Positions 1 through 9,410 are shown, counted from the first letter of the stretch. The stretch: DNA of 64,000 bases from SZUA-430 sp964638635 (GCA_964638635.1 CAZXAQ010000004.1:28470-92469); one strand, 5' to 3'. Program-made: numbers and translations. The notes: generated from the letters alone by a model not told the origin.

Positions 1-818
1 GCGACGCCAAAACCCACGTGCTGACCCACGGCCTGCACTACGGCTCCAGCATTTTCGAGGGCCAGCGCGTCTACAATAGAAAGGTCTTCAAGCTCGAAGA
101 GCACACCGCGCGCCTCTTCGAGTCGGCGAAGATCATCGGCTTCGAAATCCCGTACACACAGGCGCAAATCAACGACGCCTGCAAAATGGTCGTCGAAGCG
201 CAAGGGATGGACGACGCCTACATGCGTCCTGTCGCCTTCCGCGGCAGCGAAATGATGGCCGTCAGCGCGCAGAAGTCGAAAATCCACGTTGCGATCGCCG
301 TGTGGCCGTGGCCGTCGATGTTCGATCCGGAAATCAAGCGCAAGGGCATCCGCCTCGACATCGCCCGCTGGCGCCGCCCCGCGCCGGACACGACGCCGTG
401 GAAAGCGAAAGCGGCGGGCCTCTACATGATCTGCACGCTCTCAAAGCACGAGGCGGAAGCGAAGGGTTACGCGGACGCGATGATGTACGATTGGCGCGGC
501 CTCGTCGCCGAAGCGACCGGCGCGAACATCTTCTTTGTCAAGGAAGGCAAGCTGTTCACGCCCTACGCCGACTGCTTCCTGAACGGCATCACGCGCCAAA
601 CCGTCATGGCCCTCGCCCGCGCCCGCCAAATCGAAGTGGTGGAAAAATACATCCAACCGTCCGAAGTCGGCGGCTTCGAGCAGTGCTTCCTGACAGGCTC
701 GGCGGCCGAGGTGTCGCCCGTCGGCTCGATCGGCGATTGGACGTTCGAGGTCGGCAACATCACGCAAACGCTGATGGAGGACTATTCGAACTTCGTCCGC
801 GGCAAGCACAAACTCTAA
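1..818 (+). CDS. ilvE: branched-chain amino acid aminotransferase, 5' truncated by window edge
   Basis: PLP-dependent fold-IV aminotransferase that interconverts Leu/Ile/Val and their 2-oxo acids in the cytosol. The reading frame is open from the first bases, so the true start lies outside the window; a GTG at 18 is internal. Family features are the LTHGLHYGSSIFEG segment near the start, the lysine in WKAKAAGLYM, the EATGANIFFV segment and the GSAAEVSPV segment that contacts the cofactor phosphate. The stop overlaps the convergent moaE stop by 4 bases. The family is certain; the D-amino-acid aminotransferase relatives are less likely given the close match to IlvE. Confidence 0.93.
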   Translation, partial: DAKTHVLTHGLHYGSSIFEGQRVYNRKVFKLEEHTARLFESAKIIGFEIPYTQAQINDACKMVVEAQGMDDAYMRPVAFRGSEMMAVSAQKSKIHVAIAVWPWPSMFDPEIKRKGIRLDIARWRRPAPDTTPWKAKAAGLYMICTLSKHEAEAKGYADAMMYDWRGLVAEATGANIFFVKEGKLFTPYADCFLNGITRQTVMALARARQIEVVEKYIQPSEVGGFEQCFLTGSAAEVSPVGSIGDWTFEVGNITQTLMEDYSNFVRGKHKL

Positions 819-1264
819 TCGCGCGTCCAGCGCGCGGCGGCCTCATCGTCGCTGCCGCGCGCTTCCACCCAATGTTCGCCCGACGCGCGCAGCTCGCGCT
901 TCCAAAACGGCGCCCGGGTCTTCAGATAATCCATCAGAAATTCCGCCGCCTCGAACGCCGCGCGGCGATGCGCCGCCGCGGTCACCACAAGCACAATCCG
1001 CTCGCCAGGTTTCAGCTCGCCGATGCGGTGCACGATCGAAACACCCTGCAACGACCAGCGCGAACGCGCCTCCTTGGCGATCCGCTCCAGCTCGCGTTCC
1101 GTCATGCCCGGAAAGTGCTCAAGCGTCATGCTGACGAGCTTCTCGCCGTGGCTCTCGCCGCGCACGACACCGACGAAGCTCACGATCGCGCCCGCGTCTT
1201 CGCGCTGCAGCCGCGCGATCTCCGTGCCCGGCTCGAAATCCTCGCGCTGAACCCGGACCGTCAT
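815..1264 (-). CDS. moaE: molybdopterin synthase catalytic subunit MoaE
   Basis: Large subunit of MPT synthase; it transfers sulfur from the MoaD thiocarboxylate to cyclic pyranopterin monophosphate in molybdenum cofactor synthesis. The 149 residues match the usual length. The active-site KTRAPFWKRE segment (K115, K122) and the SFVGVVRG and LEHFPGM segments are present. I chose ATG 1264 because it overlaps the moaD stop (ATGA), which implies translational coupling; a longer open frame upstream is the out-of-frame shadow of moaD. It is the last gene of uvrC-pgsA-moaD-moaE. Confidence 0.93.
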   Translation of the reverse strand: MTVRVQREDFEPGTEIARLQREDAGAIVSFVGVVRGESHGEKLVSMTLEHFPGMTERELERIAKEARSRWSLQGVSIVHRIGELKPGERIVLVVTAAAHRRAAFEAAEFLMDYLKTRAPFWKRELRASGEHWVEARGSDDEAAARWTRD

Positions 1265-1512
1265 CCGCCCGTAACCGGCGGAAAGAACGCGACCTCGTCG
1301 CCCGCCTTCAGCGGCGCCGCGAAATCGACATGTTCCTGATTGAGCGCCGCGCGCACGCGCTTCAAATCCGCGAACGCATCCGCATATCCGCCGCCGCGCG
1401 CCGCAAGCCAACCGGCCAACTCACCGACCGTGCGCACCGTTCCCGGCAGATCGACCGCCTCCTCGCCGCGCCCGACTTTCTGACGAAGCCACGCGAAGTA
1501 GAGCACCTTCAC
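1261..1512 (-). CDS. moaD: molybdopterin synthase sulfur carrier subunit MoaD
   Basis: Ubiquitin-fold sulfur carrier of 83 residues that ends in the required Gly-Gly (PPVTGG). The tail is adenylated by MoeB and thiocarboxylated, then docks in the MoaE active site. GTG 1512 is chosen because it makes a 4-base GTGA overlap with the pgsA stop and gives the usual length; the protein then begins VKVLYFAWLR as family members do. Operon with pgsA upstream and moaE downstream. Confidence 0.9.
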   Translation of the reverse strand: MKVLYFAWLRQKVGRGEEAVDLPGTVRTVGELAGWLAARGGGYADAFADLKRVRAALNQEHVDFAAPLKAGDEVAFFPPVTGG

Positions 1513-2108
1513 GACGGCCGCTCCGCCGTGCGCGGACGCGGTCGCGCATGCTCGCCCGACACGTGGCTCAAATTCGCCTGCACGTAAGAGAAGCCGGTGT
1601 AGATCGTCAGCACCGCCGCCGCCCACAAGGTGAGAATGCCGGCGCGATGCACCCAGCCCCATACGTGCTCGATCGCCGGCGCCACGATCAACATCGCGAT
1701 CGCAACGACCTGCAGCACCGTCTTCATCTTCGAAATCGACGAGACGGGAACCTGCACCGAGATCGTCGCCAAGAATTCGCGCATGCCTGAGACGAGAATC
1801 TCGCGCGCCAAGATGATCAGCGCTGGAATGATCACCCAGCCGCGAATGTCGTCCATGTAAACCAGCATCACGAGCGCCGAAGCGATCAGCAGCTTGTCCG
1901 CGATCGGATCGAGCATCTGCCCCAGCCGGGACTCGACGTTCCGCCGCCGAGCTACCCAACCGTCGGCGTAGTCGGTGATCGCCGCAATCAAAAACAGCCC
2001 GAACACGACCCAGCGGCCGACCGGCATGTCGAGCCAGAACGCGGCGACGAACACGGGCGTCAACACGATCCGCGCCAGCGTCAGCAGATTGGGAAGGTGG
2101 TCACCCAT
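1509..2108 (-). CDS. pgsA: CDP-diacylglycerol-glycerol-3-phosphate 3-phosphatidyltransferase
   Basis: Inner-membrane enzyme making phosphatidylglycerol phosphate from CDP-diacylglycerol and glycerol-3-phosphate. The 199 residues carry the CDP-alcohol phosphotransferase signature D-x2-D-G-x2-A-R-x8-G-x3-D-x3-D, read here as DYADGWVARR followed by GQMLDPIADK. Several hydrophobic spans follow, as expected for this family. It lies 19 bases after uvrC and overlaps moaD by 4, an order common in alphaproteobacteria. Confidence 0.94.
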   Translation of the reverse strand: MGDHLPNLLTLARIVLTPVFVAAFWLDMPVGRWVVFGLFLIAAITDYADGWVARRRNVESRLGQMLDPIADKLLIASALVMLVYMDDIRGWVIIPALIILAREILVSGMREFLATISVQVPVSSISKMKTVLQVVAIAMLIVAPAIEHVWGWVHRAGILTLWAAAVLTIYTGFSYVQANLSHVSGEHARPRPRTAERPS

Positions 2109-2127
2109 AACGCCACTCTATCAGGCA

Positions 2128-4059
2128 TCAGCCCTTGTCGTGGAAGTGCTCGTAAATCTTCCGCGCCATCGCCTTGGAAATACCCTTAACCGATTCCAGA
2201 TCGGCGAGCCCAGCTGTCGTGACCGCCCGCCCCGAACCGAAATGGTTCAAAAGCGCGCGTTTCCGCGAAGGCCCGATACCCTCGACCTCGTCCAACGGCG
2301 ACGACGCCAGCGTCGCCGCCCGCTTCGCCCGGTGCGTTCCGATGGCAAAGCGGTGCGCTTCGTCGCGCAGGCGCTGCAGGTAGAACAGCACCGGCGACTT
2401 GAACTCCAGATGGAACGGCTCGCGCCCCACCATGAAAAAGCGCTCGCGCCCCGCATCGCGATCCGGCCCCTTGGCAATCGACACGAGCTTCACGCCGGTG
2501 ACGCCCAATGACGTCATGACCTCATGCGCCACCGAAAGCTGCCCCGCCCCGCCGTCGATCAACACGAGATCGGGCGTGGCCCAATCATCCGAATCATCGT
2601 CCGCTTTCTCGTCAAACGAAACGCCCGCATCCGTTTGCTCCTGTTCCTTCATCATCCGCTTGAAACGACGCGTCAGCACCTCGCGCATCATCGCGTAGTC
2701 GTCGCCCGGCGTCAGCTCCGCGTTCTTGATGTTGAACTTGCGATACTCGCGTTTGATGAAGCCTTCCGGCCCCGCCACGATCATCGCGCCGACCGCGTTC
2801 GTGCCCGAGATGTGACTGTTGTCGTAGACCTCGATCCGCTGCGGCGCCTCGCTGAACCCAAACGCGGCGGCGACACCTTCGAGTAGCTGAATCTGCGTGG
2901 CACTCTCGGCCATTCGCCGCGCCAGCGACTCGCGCGCGTTCATGACGGCCTGCGCCATCACCTCACGCTTCTCGCCGCGCTGCGGCATCAACACTTCGAC
3001 GCGCCGCCCGGCCTTCAGCGACAACGCTTCCTCAAGTAGAACGCGTTCGGCCAAATCGTGGCTGATGATGACGAGCTTCGGCGGCTCGCGGTCATCGTAA
3101 AACTGCGCCAGAAAACTGTCGAGAATTTCGGGAATCTCAACACCACGGTCGTGCTTCGGAAAGTAAGCGCGGTTGCCCCAATTCTGCCCGGAGCGGAAAA
3201 AGAACACCTGGATGCACGTGTGCCCGCCATCCTGATACGCTGCGAACAGATCGGCCTCGTCGATCGTCTCCGGGTTGATCCCCTGCTGCAACTGGACATG
3301 CGCCAGCGCCCGAATCCGGTCGCGCAGCCGCGCAGCCTTCTCAAAGTCGAGCGCCTCGGCGGCCGCCTCCATCTCGTGCGAAAGCTCGCCCTTCACCTCC
3401 AGGCTCTTGCCGCGCAAGAAGCCCACGGCCTGATCGACGAGGTGCTGGTAGTCCTCAAGCGAAATCTTCCCCACGCACGGCGCCGCGCAGCGCTTGATCT
3501 GATGCAGCAAACACGGCCGCGTCCGGCTCTCGTAGACTGAATCGGTACAACTCCGGAGCAAGAACGCCCGCTGCAACGTATTCAGCGTCCGCGTCACCGA
3601 ATAGGCGGACGCGAACGGCCCAAAATACTCGCCCTTCCGCGATTTCGCCCCGCGATGCTTGATGATCTGCGGCGCCGCGTGATCGCCGGTCACCAGAATG
3701 AACGGAAACGACTTGTCGTCGCGCAGGTGAACGTTGTAACGCGGTTTCAACCGCTTGATCAGATTGGCCTCAAGCAAGAGCGCCTCGACCTCGGAGCGCG
3801 TCTGCACGAACTCCATCGACGCCGTGTTCGCAATCATCCGCGCAATCCGCGCCGGCTGATCGAACGGCTTCGTATAGGCCACGACCCGCTTCTTCAGATT
3901 CGCCGCCTTGCCGACGTAAAGCACGTCACCATTAGAGGCCATCATCCGATAGACCCCCGGCGCATTCGGCAACCGCGTGAGATAATCGGCAACAACCGCC
4001 GCCCCGGAGGCCATCAGGCCCGGCGCATCGACTTCAAAGGTTTCCGGCAAATCGCTCAT
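2128..4059 (-). CDS. uvrC: excinuclease ABC subunit C
   Basis: Nuclease of nucleotide excision repair that makes both incisions around the lesion after UvrA/UvrB loading. Domains in order: GIY-YIG nuclease near the N-terminus (APGVYRMM ... DVLYVGKAANLKKR), cysteine-containing linker (RPCLLHQIKRCAAPCVG), UVR motif, RNase H-like endonuclease domain (EVYDNSHISG, LVLIDGGAGQL) and a C-terminal helix-hairpin-helix pair (EVEGIGPSRKRALL). ATG 4059 gives 643 residues; an ATG at 4074 and a GTG at 4101 are possible but have no better ribosome site. First gene of the uvrC-pgsA-moaDE run. Confidence 0.95.
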   Translation of the reverse strand: MSDLPETFEVDAPGLMASGAAVVADYLTRLPNAPGVYRMMASNGDVLYVGKAANLKKRVVAYTKPFDQPARIARMIANTASMEFVQTRSEVEALLLEANLIKRLKPRYNVHLRDDKSFPFILVTGDHAAPQIIKHRGAKSRKGEYFGPFASAYSVTRTLNTLQRAFLLRSCTDSVYESRTRPCLLHQIKRCAAPCVGKISLEDYQHLVDQAVGFLRGKSLEVKGELSHEMEAAAEALDFEKAARLRDRIRALAHVQLQQGINPETIDEADLFAAYQDGGHTCIQVFFFRSGQNWGNRAYFPKHDRGVEIPEILDSFLAQFYDDREPPKLVIISHDLAERVLLEEALSLKAGRRVEVLMPQRGEKREVMAQAVMNARESLARRMAESATQIQLLEGVAAAFGFSEAPQRIEVYDNSHISGTNAVGAMIVAGPEGFIKREYRKFNIKNAELTPGDDYAMMREVLTRRFKRMMKEQEQTDAGVSFDEKADDDSDDWATPDLVLIDGGAGQLSVAHEVMTSLGVTGVKLVSIAKGPDRDAGRERFFMVGREPFHLEFKSPVLFYLQRLRDEAHRFAIGTHRAKRAATLASSPLDEVEGIGPSRKRALLNHFGSGRAVTTAGLADLESVKGISKAMARKIYEHFHDKG

Positions 4060-4147
4060 CTTCGGCCAGAACATAGTGGCAGCAACGCCCGCCGCAAGCA
4101 CCGGGATCCCGCCAGCAAGAATGGATTGACGGCATCATACCCAATAT

Positions 4148-4173
4148 GATAATCTAGCTAGATAATCTAGCCA
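4148..4173. promoter_or_regulatory. tandem-repeat/palindrome operator candidate of the Phd-PIN pair
   Basis: A 13-base unit, GATAATCTAGC plus TA or CA, is repeated in tandem at 4148-4160 and 4161-4173. A perfect 12-base palindrome (ATCTAGCTAGAT, 4152-4163) spans the first unit and the junction. The block is AT-rich in GC-rich surroundings and ends 14 bases before the antitoxin ATG. Phd/YefM antitoxins usually repress their own operon at such palindromes, so I read it as the autoregulatory operator. Binding is inferred. Confidence 0.6.
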
Positions 4174-4187
4174 GGATAGTAAGAAAA

Positions 4188-4454
4188 ATGGACGAGCGCG
4201 AGTGGCAACTCCAAGACGCGAAGAACAAATTCAGCGAGCTTGTCGACCGCGCGGTCGAAGGCGAAGCCCAGGTTGTCACGCGCCGCGGCAAGCGTACCGC
4301 GGTTCTGGTGTCCGCCGAAGAATACGCGCGGCTCAAAGGGCGTGGCGCCAAGGGCCCCTTGGATTTCGTTCAACACCTTCTCGCCGCCCCAAAGGGAGAC
4401 TTCCACGCTCCAAAGCGCGCGAAGACGAAGTTACGGAAATTGGACCTTGGCTGA
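4188..4454 (+). CDS. type II antitoxin, Phd/YefM family
   Basis: An 88-residue protein whose N-terminus (WQLQDAKNKFSELVDRAVEG, then QVVTRRGKRTAVLVSAEEY) is typical of the Phd/YefM DNA-binding antitoxin fold. The C-terminal tail, about residue 55 on, is basic and lysine-rich and should wrap the toxin. Its last codons overlap the following PIN toxin by 8 bases. The tandem repeat at 4148-4173 is its likely operator. Role: neutralises the toxin and represses the pair. The cognate toxin assignment rests on the overlap. Confidence 0.88.
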   Translation: MDEREWQLQDAKNKFSELVDRAVEGEAQVVTRRGKRTAVLVSAEEYARLKGRGAKGPLDFVQHLLAAPKGDFHAPKRAKTKLRKLDLG

Positions 4455-4860
4455 CTCTTACCTCCTGGACACCTTCACAATATCGCAAGCGTTGTCGCGG
4501 CACCCCAACGCAGGCGCTGTCGCTTGGATCGCCAATCAGAACCCCACCTCTCTTTTCATGAGCGTGGTATCGGTCGCCGAAATCCGACGCGGCGCAATCC
4601 AAGCGCGGAAGAACGATCCAAAATTCGCCGACAAGATCGACACTTGGCTCAACACGACGGTCGCATCGTTTAGCGATCGAATTCTACCGATCAACGTGGC
4701 CGTCGCTCGGCATTGGGGCGCGCTGCAGGCCACTGCGGGTCACGGTGGCGAGGACATCATGATCGCGGCGACCGCGCTCGACCAAGGGTTGACCCTCGTT
4801 ACGCGCAACATTCGCGACTTCGCTCGCCTTGGCGTGAAAGTCGAGAGTCCGTTCTCGTAG
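4447..4860 (+). CDS. PIN-domain (VapC-type) ribonuclease toxin
   Basis: A 137-residue PIN-domain protein, presumed Mg-dependent endoribonuclease toxin. Acidic residues expected in the active site are D8 (YLLDTF), E45 (SVAEIRRG) and D103 (GEDIMIAATA), followed by LVTRNIRDF near the end. I place the start at TTG 4447 because it gives the normal PIN N-terminus (ADSYLLDT) and an 8-base overlap with the antitoxin; the longer frame upstream is an out-of-frame shadow. FitB-like toxins that pair with Phd-type antitoxins are the closest type. Confidence 0.86.
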   Translation: MADSYLLDTFTISQALSRHPNAGAVAWIANQNPTSLFMSVVSVAEIRRGAIQARKNDPKFADKIDTWLNTTVASFSDRILPINVAVARHWGALQATAGHGGEDIMIAATALDQGLTLVTRNIRDFARLGVKVESPFS

Positions 4861-4868
4861 CCCGCGCC

Positions 4869-5279
4869 TCAGCGCTCCGCCGCGCGCTCAATCTCGACGC
4901 CGACGGACTGCGCCTCCGCGAGCACCTTCAGCTTCTCGATCCGTACGCGCGCAACCTTGACCCGCTTGTCCGCCAGGCAGTGCGCCGCAACCTTCTCGGC
5001 CAATGTCTCCACCAGGTTCAAATGTCCCAAGGCCAAGATCGCCTTCACGCCCTTCACCACCGCCTCATAGTCGACGACGTTCTCAAGCTTGTCGCCAAGC
5101 TCGCCGTCCGTCTCCTCGACGGTCAGGTCGATGTTGATACGGACCGGCTGCAATTGCCCCTTCTCATGCCGGTGCACGCCGATATTCGCGTTGAGCTCGA
5201 GGTCGCGCACAAACACATGCCGGATGCGCATCTTCGCATCGGCGATGCGCAGCGGTTGAACCTTTGGGCGTTCGCTCAT
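4869..5279 (-). CDS. folB: dihydroneopterin aldolase
   Basis: Folate-pathway enzyme splitting 7,8-dihydroneopterin into 6-hydroxymethyl-dihydropterin and glycolaldehyde. Family features are FVRDLELNANIGVHRHEKG, the NVVDYEAV segment and the LVETLAEKVAAHCL segment, where the conserved glutamate and helix sit. ATG 5279 gives 136 residues. A GTG at 5288 would overlap the upstream SDR stop in a GTGA and is a real alternative. The gene follows a pteridine-reductase-like SDR on the same strand, which fits a pterin role. Confidence 0.9.
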   Translation of the reverse strand: MSERPKVQPLRIADAKMRIRHVFVRDLELNANIGVHRHEKGQLQPVRINIDLTVEETDGELGDKLENVVDYEAVVKGVKAILALGHLNLVETLAEKVAAHCLADKRVKVARVRIEKLKVLAEAQSVGVEIERAAER

Positions 5280-5284
5280 GAGCC

Positions 5285-6028
5285 TCACTCGAAAAACTTG
5301 TCGCGCGACCAGGCCAGATGCTGCCCGCTGTCGACCACGATCATCTGCCCCGTGACCGCCGGCGCGGACAGCAAATACGCGACCGCGCCAGCGATGTCCT
5401 CAGGCTCCGACGGCCGCTGCAGCAGCGTCGCCTTCACATGCGCATCGAAATTCGCCTGAGACTGCCGCTCCGCCTTCAAGGACGGCCCCGGCGCCACCGC
5501 ATTGACGCGAATACGCGGTGCCAGGGCCTGCGCCAGTGTCCGTGTCAGCGACCACAACCCGGCTTTCGAGACCGTGTACGACAAGAACTGCGGCGTCAGA
5601 TTCACCACCTGCTGATCGATGATGTTGACGATCCCGCCGTTCGTACCTGCCGGTAACTGCTTCGCGAACGCCTGCGACAACACCAGAGGCGCGCGCAGAT
5701 TCGTGTCGAGATGCTTGTCCCAGCTCTCGCGCGTCGCCGTCTCGACCCGATCGTCTTCGAACACCGATGCGCTGTTCACCAGCGCTGTTAGATGCCCAAA
5801 CGCCGCCGCCGCGCGCGGCACGAGCGTCGCGACCTCCGACTCCTTCGACAGTTCGCCATCGACCAATACCGCCCGGCGCCCGAGCCGCTTCACCTCGGCG
5901 GCAACCGCCTCGGCGTCGGCTTTGCTGGAGCGATAATGAATGGCGACGTCGTACCCCTCGCCCGCGAGCTTCAACGCAATCGCGCGGCCAAGCCGCTTCG
6001 CCGCGCCCGTGACAAGCGCCGCGCTCAT
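5285..6028 (-). CDS. SDR family oxidoreductase, pteridine/dihydromonapterin reductase-like
   Basis: A 247-residue short-chain dehydrogenase. The N-terminal nucleotide loop reads TGAAKRLGRAIA; the arginine in this TGxxxRxG variant is typical of PTR1/FolM-type pteridine reductases that prefer NADPH. The active site has YTVSK, and the PG motif reads NAVAPGPSL. It is followed directly by folB, supporting reduction of dihydropterins or dihydrofolate. Its start overlaps the stop of the class II aldolase gene by 4 bases, so it may be read with the methylthioadenosine genes. The exact substrate is not proven by sequence. Confidence 0.85.
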   Translation of the reverse strand: MSAALVTGAAKRLGRAIALKLAGEGYDVAIHYRSSKADAEAVAAEVKRLGRRAVLVDGELSKESEVATLVPRAAAAFGHLTALVNSASVFEDDRVETATRESWDKHLDTNLRAPLVLSQAFAKQLPAGTNGGIVNIIDQQVVNLTPQFLSYTVSKAGLWSLTRTLAQALAPRIRVNAVAPGPSLKAERQSQANFDAHVKATLLQRPSEPEDIAGAVAYLLSAPAVTGQMIVVDSGQHLAWSRDKFFE

Positions 6029-6741
6029 GTCTTCACCGGCGTCTGCTTGCCGTAGGTTTTGAACTTCTCAATCACCCGCGCCATCTCGCGTCCCGACAGA
6101 ATTCGCGGCCGCCCGATCTGCAACGCGCGCGCATATTGCGCCGCCAACGCCTCGAGAGCCGCCGCGCGATCATACGCCTGCCGCGCACTTTCGCCCAAGG
6201 CGATTGAACCATGGTTGGCAAGCAAACAAGAATTCCGCGGACCAAGAGCCTTAACGGCGAACCGCGCCAAGTCCTCGCTGCCATAGGTCGCGTACGGCGC
6301 ACACACCACGCGGTCGCCTCCGAACTCGGCCACCATGTAATGAAACGCCGGAATGCCGCGATGTAGGCACGACAACGCCGTCGCGTTCAGCGAATGCGTG
6401 TGTACGATCGCACCGACATCTGGCCGCGCCTTGTAAATCGCCAGATGCACGCGCCATTCGCTCGACGCCACGCGCTGTCCGGGGTGTACGCGCCCGTCAC
6501 CGCGCACTTCGACGATGTCGGCGGCCCGCATATCGGTATAAGGAATGCCGGTCGGCGTGATCAGCATGCCGCCGTCGACGCGCACCGAGAGATTGCCGCT
6601 TTTGCCCGGCGACAAGCCGCTCGACGACATGCGCTGCCCAACCGCCACGATCTCGGAACGCAAATTCGGCGTGGCACTCACGACCGCCGCGCGCTTCGAA
6701 AGCACGCGCGCCACCCGCCGCCGCACCGCCGTGCGCTTCAC
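6025..6741 (-). CDS. class II aldolase/adducin family protein, probable 5-methylthioribulose-1-phosphate aldolase
   Basis: A 238-residue zinc-dependent class II aldolase. The catalytic glutamate E95 (SSEWRVH) and metal ligands H114, H116 (VHTHS) and H177 (LLANHG) have the same spacing (19, 2, 61) as E73, H92, H94 and H155 of fuculose-1-phosphate aldolase. It starts at a GTG overlapping the mtnA stop (GTGA). Since MtnA makes methylthioribulose-1-phosphate, the likely reaction is cleavage to DHAP and methylthioacetaldehyde, as described for Ald2 in the DHAP shunt. MtnB dehydratase, which shares the fold, is the alternative; no mtnC or mtnD is nearby. Confidence 0.78.
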   Translation of the reverse strand: MKRTAVRRRVARVLSKRAAVVSATPNLRSEIVAVGQRMSSSGLSPGKSGNLSVRVDGGMLITPTGIPYTDMRAADIVEVRGDGRVHPGQRVASSEWRVHLAIYKARPDVGAIVHTHSLNATALSCLHRGIPAFHYMVAEFGGDRVVCAPYATYGSEDLARFAVKALGPRNSCLLANHGSIALGESARQAYDRAAALEALAAQYARALQIGRPRILSGREMARVIEKFKTYGKQTPVKT

Positions 6742-7832
6742 CGCGCTCGCTCCGGAAAGAGCTTCAGAAGACCTTCGCGCGTCGCCGCCGCGATCCCACG
6801 CTCGGTGATGAGCCCGCTGACCAGCCGCGCCGGCGTCACGTCAAACGCCGGATTGCGCGCAGGACTCCCCGGCGCCGTCAGCTCGACTGTCAGCACCTCG
6901 CCGCCTGCCGTCCGCCCCTGCACATGCGTGATCTCGCGCCCCGACCGTTCCTCGATCTCGATCTGCTTCACGCCGTCCGCGATCGTCCAGTCGATCGTCG
7001 ACGACGGCAACGCCACATAAAACGGCACGCCATTGTCGTGCGCGGCGAGCGCCTTCAAATACGTCCCAATCTTGTTCGCAACATCGCCCGAAGCGGTCGT
7101 CCGGTCCGTCCCAACGATGCACATATCGACGTCGCCATGCTGCATGTAATGCCCGCCGGCGTTGTCGGCGATGATCGAGTGCTTCACGCCGTGCGCACCG
7201 AGCTCGTAGGCCGTCAGCGATCCGCCTTGATTGCGCGGCCGCGTCTCGTCCACCCAAACGTGGATCGGAATGCCCTTGTCATGCGCCATATAGATGGGTG
7301 CCAACGCCGTACCCCAATCGACGCAGGCGAGCCACCCGGCGTTGCAGTGCGTGAGCACGTTGACCGTCGCACCCTTCTTATTCGCCGCAACCGCCTCGAT
7401 CAGTGTCAGTCCATGACGCCCGATCGCCTCGTTCGTCGCCACGTCGTCGTCGCAAAGCTGCGCCGCCCGCGCATAAGCCGCCGCCACTCGCCGCGCCGCC
7501 GGCTGATTGCGCACAGAGGCCACCATCTCATCAAGCGCCCACTTCAGGTTGATTGCCGTCGGCCGTGTCTTGACGAGCATGTCGTACGCCCGCTCCAACG
7601 CCTCATCCGACGCATCGACACGAAGCGCCATGCAAAGCCCATAAGCGCCCGTCGCCCCAATCAACGGCGCCCCGCGCACGACCATGGCCTTGATCGCCTC
7701 AGCCGCCTCCTCCGCGCTCGCCAGCCGCTTGGTCACGAACGCAAACGGCAGCTTCGTCTGGTCGATCACCTCGACCGACCAACCGTCAGCCGCGACCCAA
7801 ATCGTTCGATAGTGACGGCCGTGAATCTTCAT
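6738..7832 (-). CDS. mtnA: S-methyl-5-thioribose-1-phosphate isomerase
   Basis: Converts methylthioribose-1-phosphate to methylthioribulose-1-phosphate. The 364 residues show the family motifs RGAPLIGATGAYG near residue 55, NVLTHCNAGWLA with the catalytic cysteine, and VGTDRTTASGDVANKIGTY with the catalytic aspartate. It is an eIF2B-alpha-like fold acting in the cytosol. The next gene (class II aldolase) overlaps by 4 bases, and apt and mtnP lie upstream on the same strand. Confidence 0.94.
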   Translation of the reverse strand: MKIHGRHYRTIWVAADGWSVEVIDQTKLPFAFVTKRLASAEEAAEAIKAMVVRGAPLIGATGAYGLCMALRVDASDEALERAYDMLVKTRPTAINLKWALDEMVASVRNQPAARRVAAAYARAAQLCDDDVATNEAIGRHGLTLIEAVAANKKGATVNVLTHCNAGWLACVDWGTALAPIYMAHDKGIPIHVWVDETRPRNQGGSLTAYELGAHGVKHSIIADNAGGHYMQHGDVDMCIVGTDRTTASGDVANKIGTYLKALAAHDNGVPFYVALPSSTIDWTIADGVKQIEIEERSGREITHVQGRTAGGEVLTVELTAPGSPARNPAFDVTPARLVSGLITERGIAAATREGLLKLFPERAR

Positions 7833-7842
7833 CGCGTCTCCA

Positions 7843-7897
7843 TCGGGATTCGGTTATCGGGACCCGGTTATCGGTGCGCCCGAACACCGAATCCCGA
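7843..7897. repeat. intergenic hairpin between apt and mtnA
   Basis: Perfect 12-base arms (TCGGGATTCGGT at 7843-7854, complement at 7886-7897) enclose a loop with further CGGTTATCGG repeats. It fills most of the 79-base apt-mtnA gap. No T-run follows on the minus strand, so it does not look like a strong terminator; it may be an RNA-stability or attenuating structure within the operon. Confidence 0.5.
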
Positions 7898-7911
7898 ACT
7901 CCGATCCACGA

Positions 7912-8439
7912 CTAGTGCCCTTCAAACTCCACCAGGCTCAGCACCTTCTTGCCCATCTTCTCCAACCGCCGCCGGCCTTTCAGTTCCGGCAGGTCGATGA
8001 TGAAGCTGCAGCCGACGACGTTGCCGCCCGCCTTCTCGATCAGCTTGATAGCGGCTTCAGCCGTCCCGCCGGTCGCGATCAGATCGTCGACGAGGAGCAC
8101 GTTCTCGCCCTTCTGCACCGCGTCTTCGTGAATCTCGACCGTGTCGGTCCCGTACTCGAGGTCATAGGTTTGCCCGATCGTCTTCCACGGCAGCTTGCCC
8201 TTCTTGCGCACGGGCACGAACCCGACGGAGAGCTGATGCGCGACCGCACCGGCCAGAATGAACCCGCGCGCCTCGATCCCCGCCACCTTGTCGATCTGCA
8301 TCCCCGCATAGGGCTGCACCAGTTGATCGACGGTCGTGCGGAACGCGCGCGCGTTGCCGAGCAGCGTCGTCACGTCGCGAAACATGATGCCGGGCTTCGG
8401 ATAGTCGGGGATCGTGCGGATGACGGATTTGAAGTCCAT
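7912..8439 (-). CDS. apt: adenine phosphoribosyltransferase
   Basis: Converts adenine and PRPP to AMP. The 175 residues carry the PRPP-binding motif LLVDDLIATGGTAEAAI and the N-terminal PDYPKPGIMFRDVTTLL typical of Apt. It sits 5 bases after mtnP, whose product is adenine, so the two steps are directly linked: MtnP releases adenine and Apt recovers it. Confidence 0.95.
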   Translation of the reverse strand: MDFKSVIRTIPDYPKPGIMFRDVTTLLGNARAFRTTVDQLVQPYAGMQIDKVAGIEARGFILAGAVAHQLSVGFVPVRKKGKLPWKTIGQTYDLEYGTDTVEIHEDAVQKGENVLLVDDLIATGGTAEAAIKLIEKAGGNVVGCSFIIDLPELKGRRRLEKMGKKVLSLVEFEGH

Positions 8440-8444
8440 GGGAT

Positions 8445-9323
<879 letters not shown>

Positions 9324-9374
9324 CGCGCTCCAAGTCCTCCGCAGGTGACGGCGGGGTTGTAGCCGCCTCGTGCC

Positions 9375-9410
9375 CAAAAACAAAGGGCCGGCACATATGG
9401 CGCCGGCCCT
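9375..9410 (-). terminator. Rho-independent terminator of petABC
   Basis: Perfect 9-base arms AGGGCCGGC (9384-9392) and GCCGGCCCT (9402-9410) with a 9-base loop. On the minus strand the stem is followed by TTGTTTTT. It lies 25 bases beyond the petC stop and separates petABC from mtnP. Confidence 0.88.

Noticed and set aside
302..1339. 345-codon + frame across ilvE and moaE
   Set aside because: It overlaps two well-supported genes in another frame or on the other strand and is Arg/Pro-rich without motifs.
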